In this document: positions 50,601 to 62,736 of the stretch, in pieces
Layout of the letters: each line of letters opens with the position of its first letter
Position numbering within the stretch: the stretch's first letter is position 1
Assembly (NCBI GenBank): GCA_023935145.1
Contig: CM043702.1
Span: forward strand, 108,348,088 to 108,412,087
Origin: Bretschneidera sinensis
Lineage: Eukaryota > Streptophyta > Magnoliopsida > Brassicales > Akaniaceae
DNA length: 64,000 bases
Reading direction: 5' to 3'
The notes under the pieces: generated by a model
The model's database searches: none
Told to the model about the DNA's origin: nothing
Seen by the model: only the letters and a program-made list of their open reading frames with translations
Program-made: the position numbers and the translations under genes

Positions 50601-51640
50601 TACACAACATGAATATCGCTTTCCTTGAGATTCTTTGCGACTTGTTTTTACCCATTAAACCTATTTCATATGATCTCCATTAACATAGGTTGGGTTACAT
50701 TCAAAGGAAGTTCATTATATGGGCTTCAGTCTCATCCCCTTCGATGCATCATGAACCAGTTTTCTCAATAGCCCTTTAGTCAGAGGACCTTCTAAATTTC
50801 TCTTTAACCTCACAAAATCAATGGTTATTACCCTATTGCTTATAAGTTGTCTCACAGTATTATGCCTTTGTCGCATTTACCTTTGTTTACCATTGTACAC
50901 CTTGCTTTTTGCTCGAGAAAATAGTTACTTGAGAATAACCGTGTAGGAAATTTAAAGGAATTTTTTTTCCTAATATTCCTCATCCATTCAGCTTTTGTAC
51001 CTGCTAGTTCTAAGGAAATGAATTCTAACTCCATAGTTGATCTTGAATTGCAAGTCTTCTTGGAGGATTTCTAAGAAACAAATCTTCCACCTAAGGTGAA
51101 TATATACCCACTGGTTGAATTTGTCTTATCATTATCTAATACCCAATTGGCATTACAATACCCCTCAAGTACTGTTGGATATCTTGTAAACTAAAATTTG
51201 AGATTCATTATTCCCTTCAAATATCTCAACAAACGAGTTAGTCCATTCCAATGACTATGATCAGGATTATGTGTATATCTACTTAATATACTCACAGCAT
51301 AAGCAATATCAAGGTGAGTATATTTCATAAGAAACATCACACTATCAATAATCTTGGCATTCTCATATTGTGAGACAAGAATTCCTTTATTCCTTTTCAA
51401 ATGCACACTAGGATCATAAGGAGTTCTCATAGTCACAATCAAAATTATTGAAAATTTTAAGTATTTTCTCAATGTAGTGAGATTGTGACAAAGTTTGTCC
51501 TTCACTATTACAAATTATCTTGATACCTAAAATCACATCATATTCTTCTAAGTCTTTCATATCAAATTGAGAAGACAAAAACACTTAGTTGAGTTTGCAA
51601 CATGGATATCAATCCCAAAAATAAGCATGTCATCTGTTGA
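50601..51640 (-). pseudogene. Second Copia RT/RNase H fragment
   Basis: On the minus strand the frame 51505-51191 carries the RT end ([48 protein letters not shown]) and 51034-50852 the RNase H piece MELEFISLELAGTKAEWMRN. It is a different Copia family from the one to its left. Stops are frequent. Confidence 0.8.
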
Positions 51641-52211
51641 CCCTATATTGATTTTGACAATGATAAAACTATATTAAAATACTTTAACAATCTTTTTTCT
51701 ATACTTTTATATTATTTAAGGTGATTTTTACGAACCTTAGAAGGTGCACACGCACTCTAAAAGTTATGCATGCATGCTCGTTGTCTCACACACTCCAAGT
51801 TTCAACCTTTTGAGGAAATTTCAGAGTCAAAGTTGTTCAAGCTTAGAAGTTTTAAGTTAATTAAATTTTGTGTAATCTCCCTCTCAACTACTTAGCTTTT
51901 AAATGGCTCAATTTGTTTTCAAAATATCTTACTTAAAACAAAAATATATTTTTCCAAAAATGGGTGCAAATTTGTTTAAGTAAAATATGTATTTTAGGTA
52001 ACCATAGTCGACTATGATTGGAACCACAGTCAACTGGAGGTCTATCTTGGGCTCTCTCCAATTTTTCAGAAAAAAATGTGACATTTGACTGTAAGATTAT
52101 AACAGTCGACTGTGTCAAAAACAGCAAGGCTTCCACAGTCAATTGGATGTTCTCACAGTCGACTGTGCCCTAACGCTGAAGCTTCATATTTCAAATTTTA
52201 AAGAGTATGGT
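51641..52211 (-). mobile_element. Sirevirus-like LTR piece with palindromes
   Basis: It contains TTGACCCTATATTGATTTTG and GACAATGATAAAAC, close to the LTR start of the Sirevirus at position 386 (but here on the plus strand). Palindromes centred on TCGA follow at 52003-52016, 52102-52113 and 52154-52167. The right end is interrupted by the chromovirus LTR at 52212. Strand of the original element is uncertain. Confidence 0.5.
52003..52167. repeat. Cluster of CACAGTCGACTGTG-type palindromes
   Basis: CATAGTCGACTATG (52003-52016), ACAGTCGACTGT (52102-52113) and CACAGTCGACTGTG (52154-52167) are each perfect palindromes centred on TCGA, with imperfect copies near 52025 and 52134. Confidence 0.8.
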
Positions 52212-53609
52212 TGTAATACCTATATGCTTATAGTAAGGGTAAAGTAGTAATTTAACATAAATTATATTGATTTATATAATTCATACATGAAAGATTGACA
52301 GTTGATTCGAAATAATATTTGAAAGATCGCATTGAGAATTTTATTTGAAAGAATTAGTAATTTTTGAAGAAAGAAAGTACAGAATTTTGTATGATTGGAA
52401 GTTGAGAATTATAGAAATTTTGAAGAGAAATATGAAATAAACTTAAGAAAAATATTTGGAAAATTTTAAAGAAGGAAATATAAATTTCTATATTCTTTAT
52501 AATTTTTTAAGAATTTTTGGAAGGAAGAAATGATGAAAATTTGATTTTAATGGGATAATGGTAAAAATGTAATTATGGAATGACAGAATTATAAATAACG
52601 AATGGCAAAACTATAAATTTGGAAAGCTAAAGTGACCGGTAGCTGTTCCGTAGTCGACCGGGCTGGACTGATTGACTAGGTAGACAACCGGTTGTGGGAA
52701 TTTTGTAAATAGGAAATAAGTGAGATTGGTGGCATTTTTGTGATTTAATGGAACTTTTGAGCCGATCTATTGGGTAACCAATCGGTCAGACCGGCTTTCA
52801 GCATATAAATTAGATTTTTAATCTAAAATCAATTTTAAAATCCATTACTCTCTCTAAAAATTATTTTTTTCTCTTTAGAAAACACAGAAAAATAATTCTA
52901 ACCACCTTTGGATTGAAATATTTGATAATCAAAGATTTAAAGGTTGAAATTTATTGAATTTCATGGAAGGACTTTTAAGGAATTTGGGAAAAAACTTGAA
53001 AGGTAATATTTTTGAAATTTGTTATGAAATTTTGAAGAATTGAAGTTATTTTTTAGTATTTATTGAAATAAAATTTGAATTTGAATTCAAACAAAAACGA
53101 AAAGAATTTCTGTTAAAAATACTGAAAGTTGAAATTTGAGACAGTTGAATTTTTTATGCATACACGAAATTACCCAGAATTGGATATAGAAATTTAAAAG
53201 TATGAATTATAGAAGAATTGAAGAATATGTAGATTTTTAATAAATATATTATGATAAGTGTTGCTGACCAGCAATTAGGTGAAATTGATGAACAGAACAG
53301 AAAAGAAAAAGAAGTGGTGCAGTAGTAGCTTTAAGTGCTACTAGGTGAGTTAGATTTACTTTTAGTGATCGAGATAAATATAAAATATTAAATGGTGAGA
53401 TTTGAATTTATTATTGAATTATAATGATTGGATGATATATGATAGTTCAAAGTTGATTGGTTGATAATATGTGAAAAATTAATATGTTGAAAATAATTAT
53501 ATAAGAAGCTATATTTTTGTAATAATAAATTGATGGAATATATGCTAAAAGAAAAATAAAATTCTTAAAAGCTGTGATCGATAAATTAATATGATATATG
53601 AGGAGACAA

Positions 53610-53662
<53 letters not shown>

Positions 53663-54570
53663 ATAATGATTTTGAAGAGATGGTTGAATTGAATGCTTGC
53701 TTGCATGTTTTGATCATATGCATAAAAGGGAAGACTAGAAATGTAGTTGGTATGGTTAAAACATGTACAACATGTGGGAAGACGTTCTCATATACTAGAT
53801 ATTGATATTTCCTATACTTTAGTAGTATAGAGTGATTCCCATACGTTGAATGTATGGAGTATAATATGAGATGATGAAATGAGAAATAAAGAAAGATGAT
53901 TTAAATTCATGCATTTATTTTATTGATTATTTTATTATTATTGATTGAGATGCTAAAGCATCAGTCTTGATTGTGAAATGATTGATAGACATATGAGTCT
54001 CATTGAGAGACAAATATAAACTTCGTGACAAAGTAAATTATGATACTAAAATGATGATAAAGATATTGAATTGAAAATCTCAAGTTGAATAAATATATGA
54101 GAAGAAAATTGAAATGATTATGTATATGAGACTGTTTATTTAAGAGAACATAATAGGATGATTTATGATATGAGTAAAGATAGAAGAAAATTATTACTGA
54201 ATTATAATTATGAGATGATAGTTGAAAATATATTGACAAATTATTTGATTTATTAAACGATAAATTGTGACTAAAGTATAGAAATCGAGTATTTCTAGTA
54301 AATTTAATTCACTAGACTTATGAAGCTCACACCTCATTGTTGAAATATTTCTAGAAGCAGACAAGATATGTAGAGTTTTGAGCTAATATTCAAAGTAATT
54401 ACCTATGTAAGTCCTGTGGTCAGCATCCTCAGACTGTAATAAGACAGAATGAAAATAAAATTTTGAGAATGTATATATTCATGCATTTATTATTTATGTT
54501 TATATATATTATTTCAGATATGATATTGATAATGTAACTCCCCTGTTAAAGGTTGAGGCTTGAATGTATT
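52212..54570 (+). mobile_element. Chromovirus LTR fragment
   Basis: It begins TGTAATACC, as does the chromovirus 3' LTR at 15144, and shares the block AGCTTTAAGTGCTA.TAGGTGAGTTAG with it. No internal region adjoins it on the left, so it may be a solo LTR or a 5' LTR whose interior was lost. The right end is cut by an inserted LTR at 54571. A (TA)n run lies at 53613-53656. Confidence 0.65.
53613..53656. repeat. (TA)n microsatellite
   Basis: About 20 TA units in the chromovirus LTR, a weaker counterpart of which is at 15209-15230 in the other copy. Confidence 0.95.
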
Positions 54571-56082
54571 TGATTACGCCCAAAACATAACGCGGTTATT
54601 GTAGTATAGTTTTGGGGTGTCAATTCCACAGGGAAACTAGTTAATTACAAAAGAAGGTGTTAAACTTAACACAAATGATAAAAGATGAAATGAATCTAAG
54701 TTTTTGATTGTGCAAAAGGGTAATTGTGTAAATAGGTTTGAAATATAATTAAGAATGACAAGGTTCCGGAAATCCTCCCTAGGCTCGTTGCTCTAATCCT
54801 AACTTGATTCAGTTGTTTTTGTCTCGATTGCAAGTTTCACATCCCAAACAGGCAATCGGAAAATATTCAATTAAAGTGCAACTATAAATCCTAATGTAAT
54901 TGTTATGAATTATTCTCTACTTTCATGCACACATGACCCAACTTATAAATTATCAAAAGACGACGATATATCTAACGACAATACCGCAGCAATGGAAAAA
55001 TCTATAAAAGAGATCTACCGGACTCAATCACACCCAAACAGATACACATAAGAAAAGCATGACTGAACTTATATGGAAAAAAAGCATGCAATCACCGGAC
55101 TAATAAAAATCTACTAATTAAATTAAAGAATAAAACATAACAATATTTAATTAAAATAATACCAAACTACAGCGGAATCAAATAAAGGAAATAAGAACAA
55201 CTACACCTAGGGATTCATCTCTTCGCCTTGCTTGAAGACTAGCTGCTCATGGAGCTCATGCTTCCTTGAGTTGCCTCCGGCCTCTCAACGATCATCTCCT
55301 CCTCGATAGCGAAAGCTTCGGCAATTCTTCAGCTTGCCTTCAAAATTATACTTTTGGATTCGTCCTAAAGGGCCTCTGGATTACTCCTAAAGGCCCTCCG
55401 GATTCACTCTCTGATGTATTCAGATGAGCTCCGACTGAATGCCCCAAAGCTGAAGTGGAGTAGACCTTTTATAAGGAAATACCACGATTGCAATGTGTTT
55501 CCAATCCAATGTGGGATGTGGGATATAGAAATGTGTTTTCCAACCAATGTGGGATGTGAGATTTAAACTCAAAATCACGCTGAAATTCCGCACAGCCCGC
55601 ATAGCCTGACCTTTGTCTACTTAAACTGCCATAACTTTATCTAGAAAAATCCTTTTGACGAACCGTAAAATTCTCCAGAAAATAACTTCCGGATCTTTCT
55701 AAGCATATATGGCTCATCTCCTGGTTCTTCTTGTATCAATACAGTTTAATTTTTAAAAATGATTGATCTGTACGGTTAATTCTGGCAATTTAGTGAAACT
55801 CCTTTCCAGTGCAAGCAGCGACTGTTGCTCTTTTAAGCCCTCCATCTTGTCCTTTCGGAAGCATTCCTTCACTCCAGTATGCCTCGAGTCTTTGTGCTTT
55901 AGGCAATGATAAATTTTCCTCCTCTTTTGAGCTTAAAGTACATGAAAATACACTGAGATAAGTCAGTGGTCCAATAATATCACTTTAGAGTTATTAACAC
56001 ATAAAAGCATAATAAAGATTGAGATCAATCATAAAATGCTAACAATTAACCACTGTTGAGAAGCATTTTATGACTCTCATCA
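54571..56082 (-). mobile_element. LTR of the gag-only element (left)
   Basis: 1512 bp, TGATTACGCC … CTCTCATCA. It begins on the minus strand TGATGAGAGTCATAAAATGC, the start also seen at 7530 and 20901. A purine-rich GTTGGGGGTTGTG lies on its 3' border (about 56083-56095). Confidence 0.88.
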
Positions 56083-57708
56083 CAACCCCCAACTAGCTTA
56101 TTGCTAGTCCCTAGCAATTCAAGCGAAGACAAGAGATGAATTCTACGATAGCACTCTAAGTAAGTGAAAAGCAATATTAGTGTTAACCAAGAGAAATTCA
56201 CATTTTGTCTCAAAAATTTAACATAACACACAGCATATAGAATCATTAAATTTCACCCAAATCCAAAAGTAATTGAAACATCAATCTTAAAATCGTTATT
56301 GACTCTTAACATCCATCTTACCACAAGCCATTAATCCGAACACCCGGATGATTTTATGCATAAGATTCATGAATCCAAGTCTTGGCCTCTAAACAGGATA
56401 AATTTCGTGATGTCAATCACAAAAACAAGCTCCATATGCTTACATTTCAAACCACTCTCCACTATTGTAGAAAAATCACACTACATTGGATCAATAAGTC
56501 TTTAATAAGCTTGTAACGTTCGGCTAAGGTAAAGGCTAAGAAAGAATGGGAAGAATTCACAAGTAAAAGATATTAATCTCGTAGTTTTGAACATAGATCT
56601 TTAAGCACTGGATAACCTTACTTCGACACCCAACTCTTTCAACCATTTTTCGAGCATTTCTTTCAACAAATCACCATTTTTTTCTTTTCTTTCTTTCTTC
56701 TTTCTTTGCCATAATTCATTTTTTTTTATTTTGGCACATAACCATTCACCTTCTTTTTCATTTTTTTTCTTTTCTTTTCCACAACCCCTAACTTATCTCC
56801 TTTAATGTACTTGGGTTACGGTAGTGATATTTTTTTCATATTTCCACTCTTACTCCTTTTAAGTACTTCTCACAACATGTGTATAACTAAGTTCTTTTAA
56901 AAGAAAGGTAAGGATAAAAATATTTTTAGGCTCATAAAGGTAAGTAAATGGTTTATCAAAAGAAACAAGGCTCAATTTTTCTTTTCAAGAAAAAGGCTCA
57001 AATAGGTGACTAGTGATAAATATAGCAATGGTAGGTTTGAAAGGCTCAAACGGTTCAAAAATGGCCTATATCATATCCTAAGTAGTGTACATTCTAGGAA
57101 TTCGCCTCAAGTGATTATCAAGTAAATTCTAGAGCTTGTTGAGACCGTAAAAATATTCACAAAATATCACACATAAAATTTCTCTAGATGTTATAGACTA
57201 ATCATACAATCTTACCACAAACTAGAGTCTCTAACCAAATGAAGATTGATGCTTAAATTAATTTCAAACTGAAGCAAGATTTAACTTCTTCTAAATGCTA
57301 TATGTTATCTCAATTAAGTTTATATCATTGACATGTAAATTAACTCTAAGGCAAACACCAAGCATGCTAAAAACAAACAAAAATGACACAAAGTAGTTCA
57401 ATGATATGCAATAAGAAATGTATATCTTCCACCCCCAACTTAAGATAAGCATTGTCCTCAATGAAAAAAAACAGAAGTTAAGAAAACTCCCTTTTTAACC
57501 AATGGTGCGTGGAGTTGAAAGTTGTACACGATCATTTGAACTGCTTCATTTATTTGTCCCTGAAATATAAATACTAAAGTAAAACTGGAAAACAGCAAAA
57601 GAATAATAATAAACAAGAAAAAGAAATATGAAAAACAGTAGAAGTAAAAGGATACATTGTGGGCTGCCTCCCATGAGCGCTAAGTTTTACGTCTTCAGCC
57701 AGACGCTC
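56083..57708 (-). other. Untranslated interior of the gag-only element, copy 1
   Basis: No protein domain. It holds long pyrimidine tracts (56680-56780) and the polypurine tract next to the LTR. The matching part of copy 2 is at 61107-62736. This is where pol would be expected in a complete Athila element. Confidence 0.75.
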
Positions 57709-59317
57709 TTATTCCCTCCTTGAAAAACATAGCTTGAATGCATCCGCCACTGCTTCATTGCCAAATTCGGTGCTTCTATGCTTGGGAGGGGCCTCAAGGA
57801 TGTCATCAGTAACATCCGCAAATGCTGGCTCGATATATGCTTTGGTGAAGCCATGGGTGAAGGTGGACTCTAATGGATTAAGGTGCTGGACCTTTTCCAT
57901 GAACGAGTCCATCATGTATGCTTGTGCTTGATGGCTTTCAGCCACATCCTCTGATTTTTTTCGTTGTTGGGATGTGTATTGATTTACCACCAAGTGTCTC
58001 AATGGCATTCACCTCCTCCAAATTCTTTTGTGCTAGGTGTTGACCATGGGATGTGGACTGAGCTTGAGCAGGAAACTTACCTCGCTCAGTCACACTCAAG
58101 TAGCTCATCAACTTGGACACTTGGCTCTTTATTTCTTTATGCTCTTCCATCACCTGCATAAATAATGCCTCAAACCTTTGGTTTGTCTTACCTTGTGCCT
58201 CTATAAAGGCCTGTAAGGTGTCTTCTAGCGAGTTCTTAGAGGATGAGGGTGCATGATAAGGTGCAGGGGATGATCAAGGGGGCTGTGCATGCTGGTTTTC
58301 AGATTTCCAGCTAAAGTTGGGGTGATTTCGCCACCCCGGGTTATAAGTGTTAGAGAAAGGTGCAAGAGGCTTTTCGTACATGCCTAAGGCATTACATTGT
58401 TCCTCATACAGCCCTCTCATATTAGCAAATGTGGGGCATTCTTGGAGGAGATGATCTACCCCGCCACACACAAAACATGGTTCAAAAGATTTTGCATGAT
58501 TAATCACGTGTGTTGGCTTTAAGCTCTTAGTCTTTAACTCATTTATGTCCATAGTGAGCATCTCGACCTTAGCTCTAAGGTTATCCTCTTCCCTAAGATG
58601 GTAAATTCCACCACCATTTGGGTGCCCTATAGGTCGTGACCTATTTGTGCTTTCAATAGCACTAGGTCCAGTGCAAGTGTGAGCTTTTTCAGCAAGCTCA
58701 TTGAGGTACTCTATGGCCTCATCAGGATCTTTCTCTAAAAACCCACCATTACACATCATCTCTACGAATTGGCGCTCTCTATAGGTAAGTTCCTCATAGA
58801 AATAACTCACTAAGCGCCAACTCTCATACCCATGGTGAGGGCACATACTCAATAACTCCTTAAATCTCTCCCAAGACTAATATAAAGTCTCACTATCCTT
58901 TTGTGCAAAGGTGGAGATTTGCCTTTTCAAAGTGTTGGTCTTATGTTGGGGAAAGTATTTGTTAAAGAAAGCCCGAGTCATCTCAGTCCATGACCCAATA
59001 GATTGTGGTCTAAGTGAGTATAGCCAACTCTTGGCTCTATCCTTCAAAGCGAAAGGAAAGAGCTTAAGTTTCATAATGTCATGAGTTTCGTTTTGACTAT
59101 GAAAAGTTGCAACTACTTCCTCAAACTCTCTAATGTGCACATATGGGTTTTCGTTATCCAAGCCATGGAATATAGGGAGTAAATGGATCATCCCTGGTTT
59201 AAGATCTTGATGGCGAGTATTGGCTGGAAACATGATGCGTGATGGTATGGCTGTGCGTGTAGGGTGGAGGTAATCCTGAAGTGTCCTAGCAACATTCTCA
59301 TTATGGTTATCGGCCAT
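57709..59317 (-). pseudogene. Gag of the gag-only element, copy 1
   Basis: It starts MADNHNENVARTLQDYLHPT (59317) and carries the retrotransposon gag domain (YVHIREFEEVVATFHSQNET, MTRAFFNKYFPQHKTNTLKRQ). A TAG at 58877-58879 interrupts the otherwise continuous frame, which resumes as SMCPHHGYESW and includes the zinc knuckle CFVCGGVDHLLQEC (CX2CX4HX4C). A second stop (TGA near 58274) and a one-base insertion near 57958 are private to this copy. Gag ends without a protease. Confidence 0.85.
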
Positions 59318-59570
59318 GTTAACAAAATCCTCTAGATTCTCACTTGGGTTTTCCCTATGGGTTGATCTAGACGAGGTTTCACTATCAGACTCAGAAGGAG
59401 AGGGTAATTCTAGCTCAGGTCCTCTAATGATTCTACCTCGCAGAACTCTTGTCTAAGCATGCACCAAATGAATCAGAGAGGAAATAAAATAAATAAAACA
59501 AGAATTTTTAGTTATTTTTTTTTTACCGTCACACTCAAAGTTGACAAGCTTCCTTGTACTTAAGCGCGTT

Positions 59571-59588
59571 TCCCCGACAACGGCGCCA
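59571..59588 (-). other. Primer-binding site of the gag-only element
   Basis: On the minus strand TGGCGCCGTTGTCGGGGA follows the LTR end. It matches the complement of the plant tRNA-Asp 3' end with one mismatch. Confidence 0.85.
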
Positions 59589-59593
59589 AAATT

Positions 59594-61106
59594 TGATTAC
59601 GCCCAAAACATAACGCAGTTATTGTAGTATAGTTTTGGGGTGTCGATTCCACAGGAAAACAAGTTAATTACAAAAGAAGATGTTAACCTTAACACAAATG
59701 ATAAAAGATTAAATGAATATGAGTTTTTGATTGTGCAAAAGGGTAATTATGTAAATAGGTTTGAAATATAATTGAGAATGACAAGGTTCCGGGAATCCTC
59801 CCTAGGCTCGTTGCTCTAATCCTAACTTGATTCAGTTGTTTTTGTCTCGATTGCAAGTTTCACATCCCAAACAGGCAGTTGGAAAATATTCAATTAAAGT
59901 GCAACTATAAATCCTAATGTAATTGTTATGAATTATTCTCTACTTTCATGCACACATGACCCAACTTATAAATTATCAAAAGACGACGATATATCTAACG
60001 AAAATACTGCAGCAATGGAAAAATCTAGAAAAGAGATCTACCGGACTCAATCACACCCAAACAGATACACATAAGAAAAGCATGACTAAACTTATATGGA
60101 AAAAAAGCATGCAATTACCGGACTAATAAAAATCTACTAATTAAATTAAAGAATAAAACATAACAATATTTAATGAAAATAATACCAAACTACAACTGAA
60201 TCAAATACAGGAAATAAGAACAACTACACCTAGGGATTCATCCTTTCGCCTTGCTTGAAGACTAGCTGCTCATGGAGCTCATGCTTCCTTGAGTTGCCTC
60301 CAGCCTATCAACGATCATCTCCTCCTCAGTAGCGAAAGCTTCGGCAATTTCTCAGCTTGTCTTCAAAATTATACTTTCGGATTCGTCCTAAAGGGCCTCT
60401 GGATTACTCCTAAAGGCCCTCTGGATTCACTCTCTGATGTATTCAGATGAGCTCCGATTGAATGCCCCAAAGCTGAAGTGGAGTAGGCCTTTTATAGGGA
60501 AATACCACGATTGCAATGTGTTTCCAATCCAATGTGGGATGTGGGATATAGAAATGTGTTTTCCAACCAATGTGGGATGTGAGATTTAAGCTCAAAATCA
60601 CACTGAAATCCTGCACAGCCCGCACAGCCTGACCATTGTCTACTTAAACTGCCATAAATTTCTCTAGAAAAACCCTTTTGACGAACCGTAAAATTCTCCA
60701 GAAAATAGACTTCCGGATCTTTCTAAGCATATATGGCTCATCGCCTGGTTCTTCTTGTATCAATACAGTTTAATTTTTAAAGATGATTGATCTGTACGGG
60801 CAATTCTGGCAATTTAGTGAAACTCCTTTCCAGTGCGGGCAGCGGCTGTTGCTCTTTTAAGCCCTCCATCTTGTCCTTTCGGAAGCATTCCTTCACTCCA
60901 GTATGCCTCGAGTCTTTGTGCTTCAGGCAATGATAACTTTTCCTCCTCTTTTGAGCTTAAAGTACATGAAAATACACTGAGATAAGTCAGTGGTCCAATA
61001 ATATCACTTTAGAGTTATTAACACATAAAAGCATAATAAATATCGAGATCAATCATAAAATGCTAACAATTAACCACTATTGAGAAGCATTTTATGACTC
61101 TCATCA
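59594..61106 (-). mobile_element. LTR of the gag-only element (middle, shared)
   Basis: 1513 bp, nearly the same as 54571-56082, differing at scattered positions. It serves as 5' LTR of copy 1 and 3' LTR of copy 2. Confidence 0.88.
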
Positions 61107-62736
61107 CAACCCCCAACTAGCTTATTGCTAGTCCCTAGCAATTCAAGCGAAGACAAGAAATGAATTCTACGATAGCACTCTAAGTAAGTGAAAAGCAATA
61201 TTAGTGTTAACCAAGAGAAATTCACATTTTGTCTCAAAAATTTAACATAACACACAGCATATAGAATCATTAAATTTCACCCAAATCCAAAAGTAATTGA
61301 AACATCAATCTTAAAATCGTTATTGACTCTTAACATCCATCTTACCACAAGCCATTAATCCGAACACCCGGATGATTTTATGCATAAGATTCATGAATCC
61401 AAGTCTTGGCCTCTAAACATGATAAATTTCGTGATGTCAATCACAAAAACAAGCTCCATATGGTTACATTTCAAACCACTCTCCACTATTGTAGAAAAAT
61501 CACACTATATTGGATCAATAGGTCTTTAATAAGCTTGTAACGTTCGGCTAAGGTAAAGGCTAAGAAAGAATGGGAAGAATTCACAAATAAAAGAACTTAA
61601 TCTCGTAGTTTTGAACACATCTCTTTAAGCACTGGATAACCTTACTTCGACACCCAACTCTTTCAACCATTTTTCGAGCATTTCTTTCAACAAATCACCA
61701 TTTTTTTCTTTTTTTTCTTTCTTCTTTCTTTGCCATAATTCATTTTTTTTTTTTATTTTGGCACATAACCATTCACCTTCTTTTTCATTTTTTTTCTTTT
61801 CTTTTCCACAACCCCCAGCTTATCTCTTTTAATGTACTTGGGTTGCGGTAGTGATATTTTTTTCATATTTCCACCCTTACTCCTTTTAAGTGCTTCTCAC
61901 AACATGTGTATAACTAAGTTCTTTTAAAAGAAAGGTAAGGATAAAAATATTTTTAGGCTCATTAAGGTAAGTAAATGGTTTATCAAAAGAAACAAGGCTC
62001 AATTTTTCTTTTCAAGAAAAAGGCTCAAATAGGTGACTAGTGATAAATATAGCAATGGTAGGTTTGAAAGGCTCAAACGGTTCAAAAATGGCCTATATCA
62101 TATCCTAAGTAGTGTGCATTCTAGGAATTCGCCTCAAGTGATTATCAAGTAAGTTCTAGAGCTTGTTGAGACCGTAAAAATATTCACAAAATAATCACAC
62201 ATAAAATTTCTCTAGATGTTATAGACTAATCATACAATCTTACCACAAACTAGAGTCTCTAACCAAATGAAGATTGATGCTTAAATTAATTTCAAACTGA
62301 AGCAAGATTTAACTTCTTCTAAATGCTATATGTTATCTCAATTAAGTTTATATCATTGACATGTAAATTAACTCTAAGGCAAACACCAAGCATGCTAAAA
62401 ACAAACAAAAATGACACAAAGTAGTTCAATGATATGCAATAAGAAATGTATATCTTCCTCCCCCAACTTAAGATAAGCATTGTACTCAATGAAAAAAAAC
62501 GAAAGTTAAGGAAACTCCCTTTTTAACTAATGGTGTGTGGAGTTGAAAGTTGTGCACGATCATTTGAACTGCTTCGTTTATCTGTCTCTGAAATATAAAT
62601 ACTAAAGTAAAACTGTAAAACAGCAAAAGAATTATAATAAACAAGAAAAAGAAATATGAAAAACAGTAAAAGTAAAAGGATACATTGTGGGCTGCCTCCC
62701 ATGAGCGCTAAGTTTTACGTCTTCAGCCAGACGCTC
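61107..62736 (-). other. Untranslated interior of the gag-only element, copy 2
   Basis: It is collinear with 56083-57708, with small differences such as the pyrimidine-run lengths near 61700-61800. No protein domain. Confidence 0.75.

Noticed and set aside
57734..58161. Plus-strand frames over the gag genes (also near 62762-63188)
   Set aside because: They are antisense shadows of the minus-strand gag.
17523..59588. tRNA-Asp-like matches
   Set aside because: Only about 18 bases match, always next to an LTR end; they are primer-binding sites, not tRNA genes.
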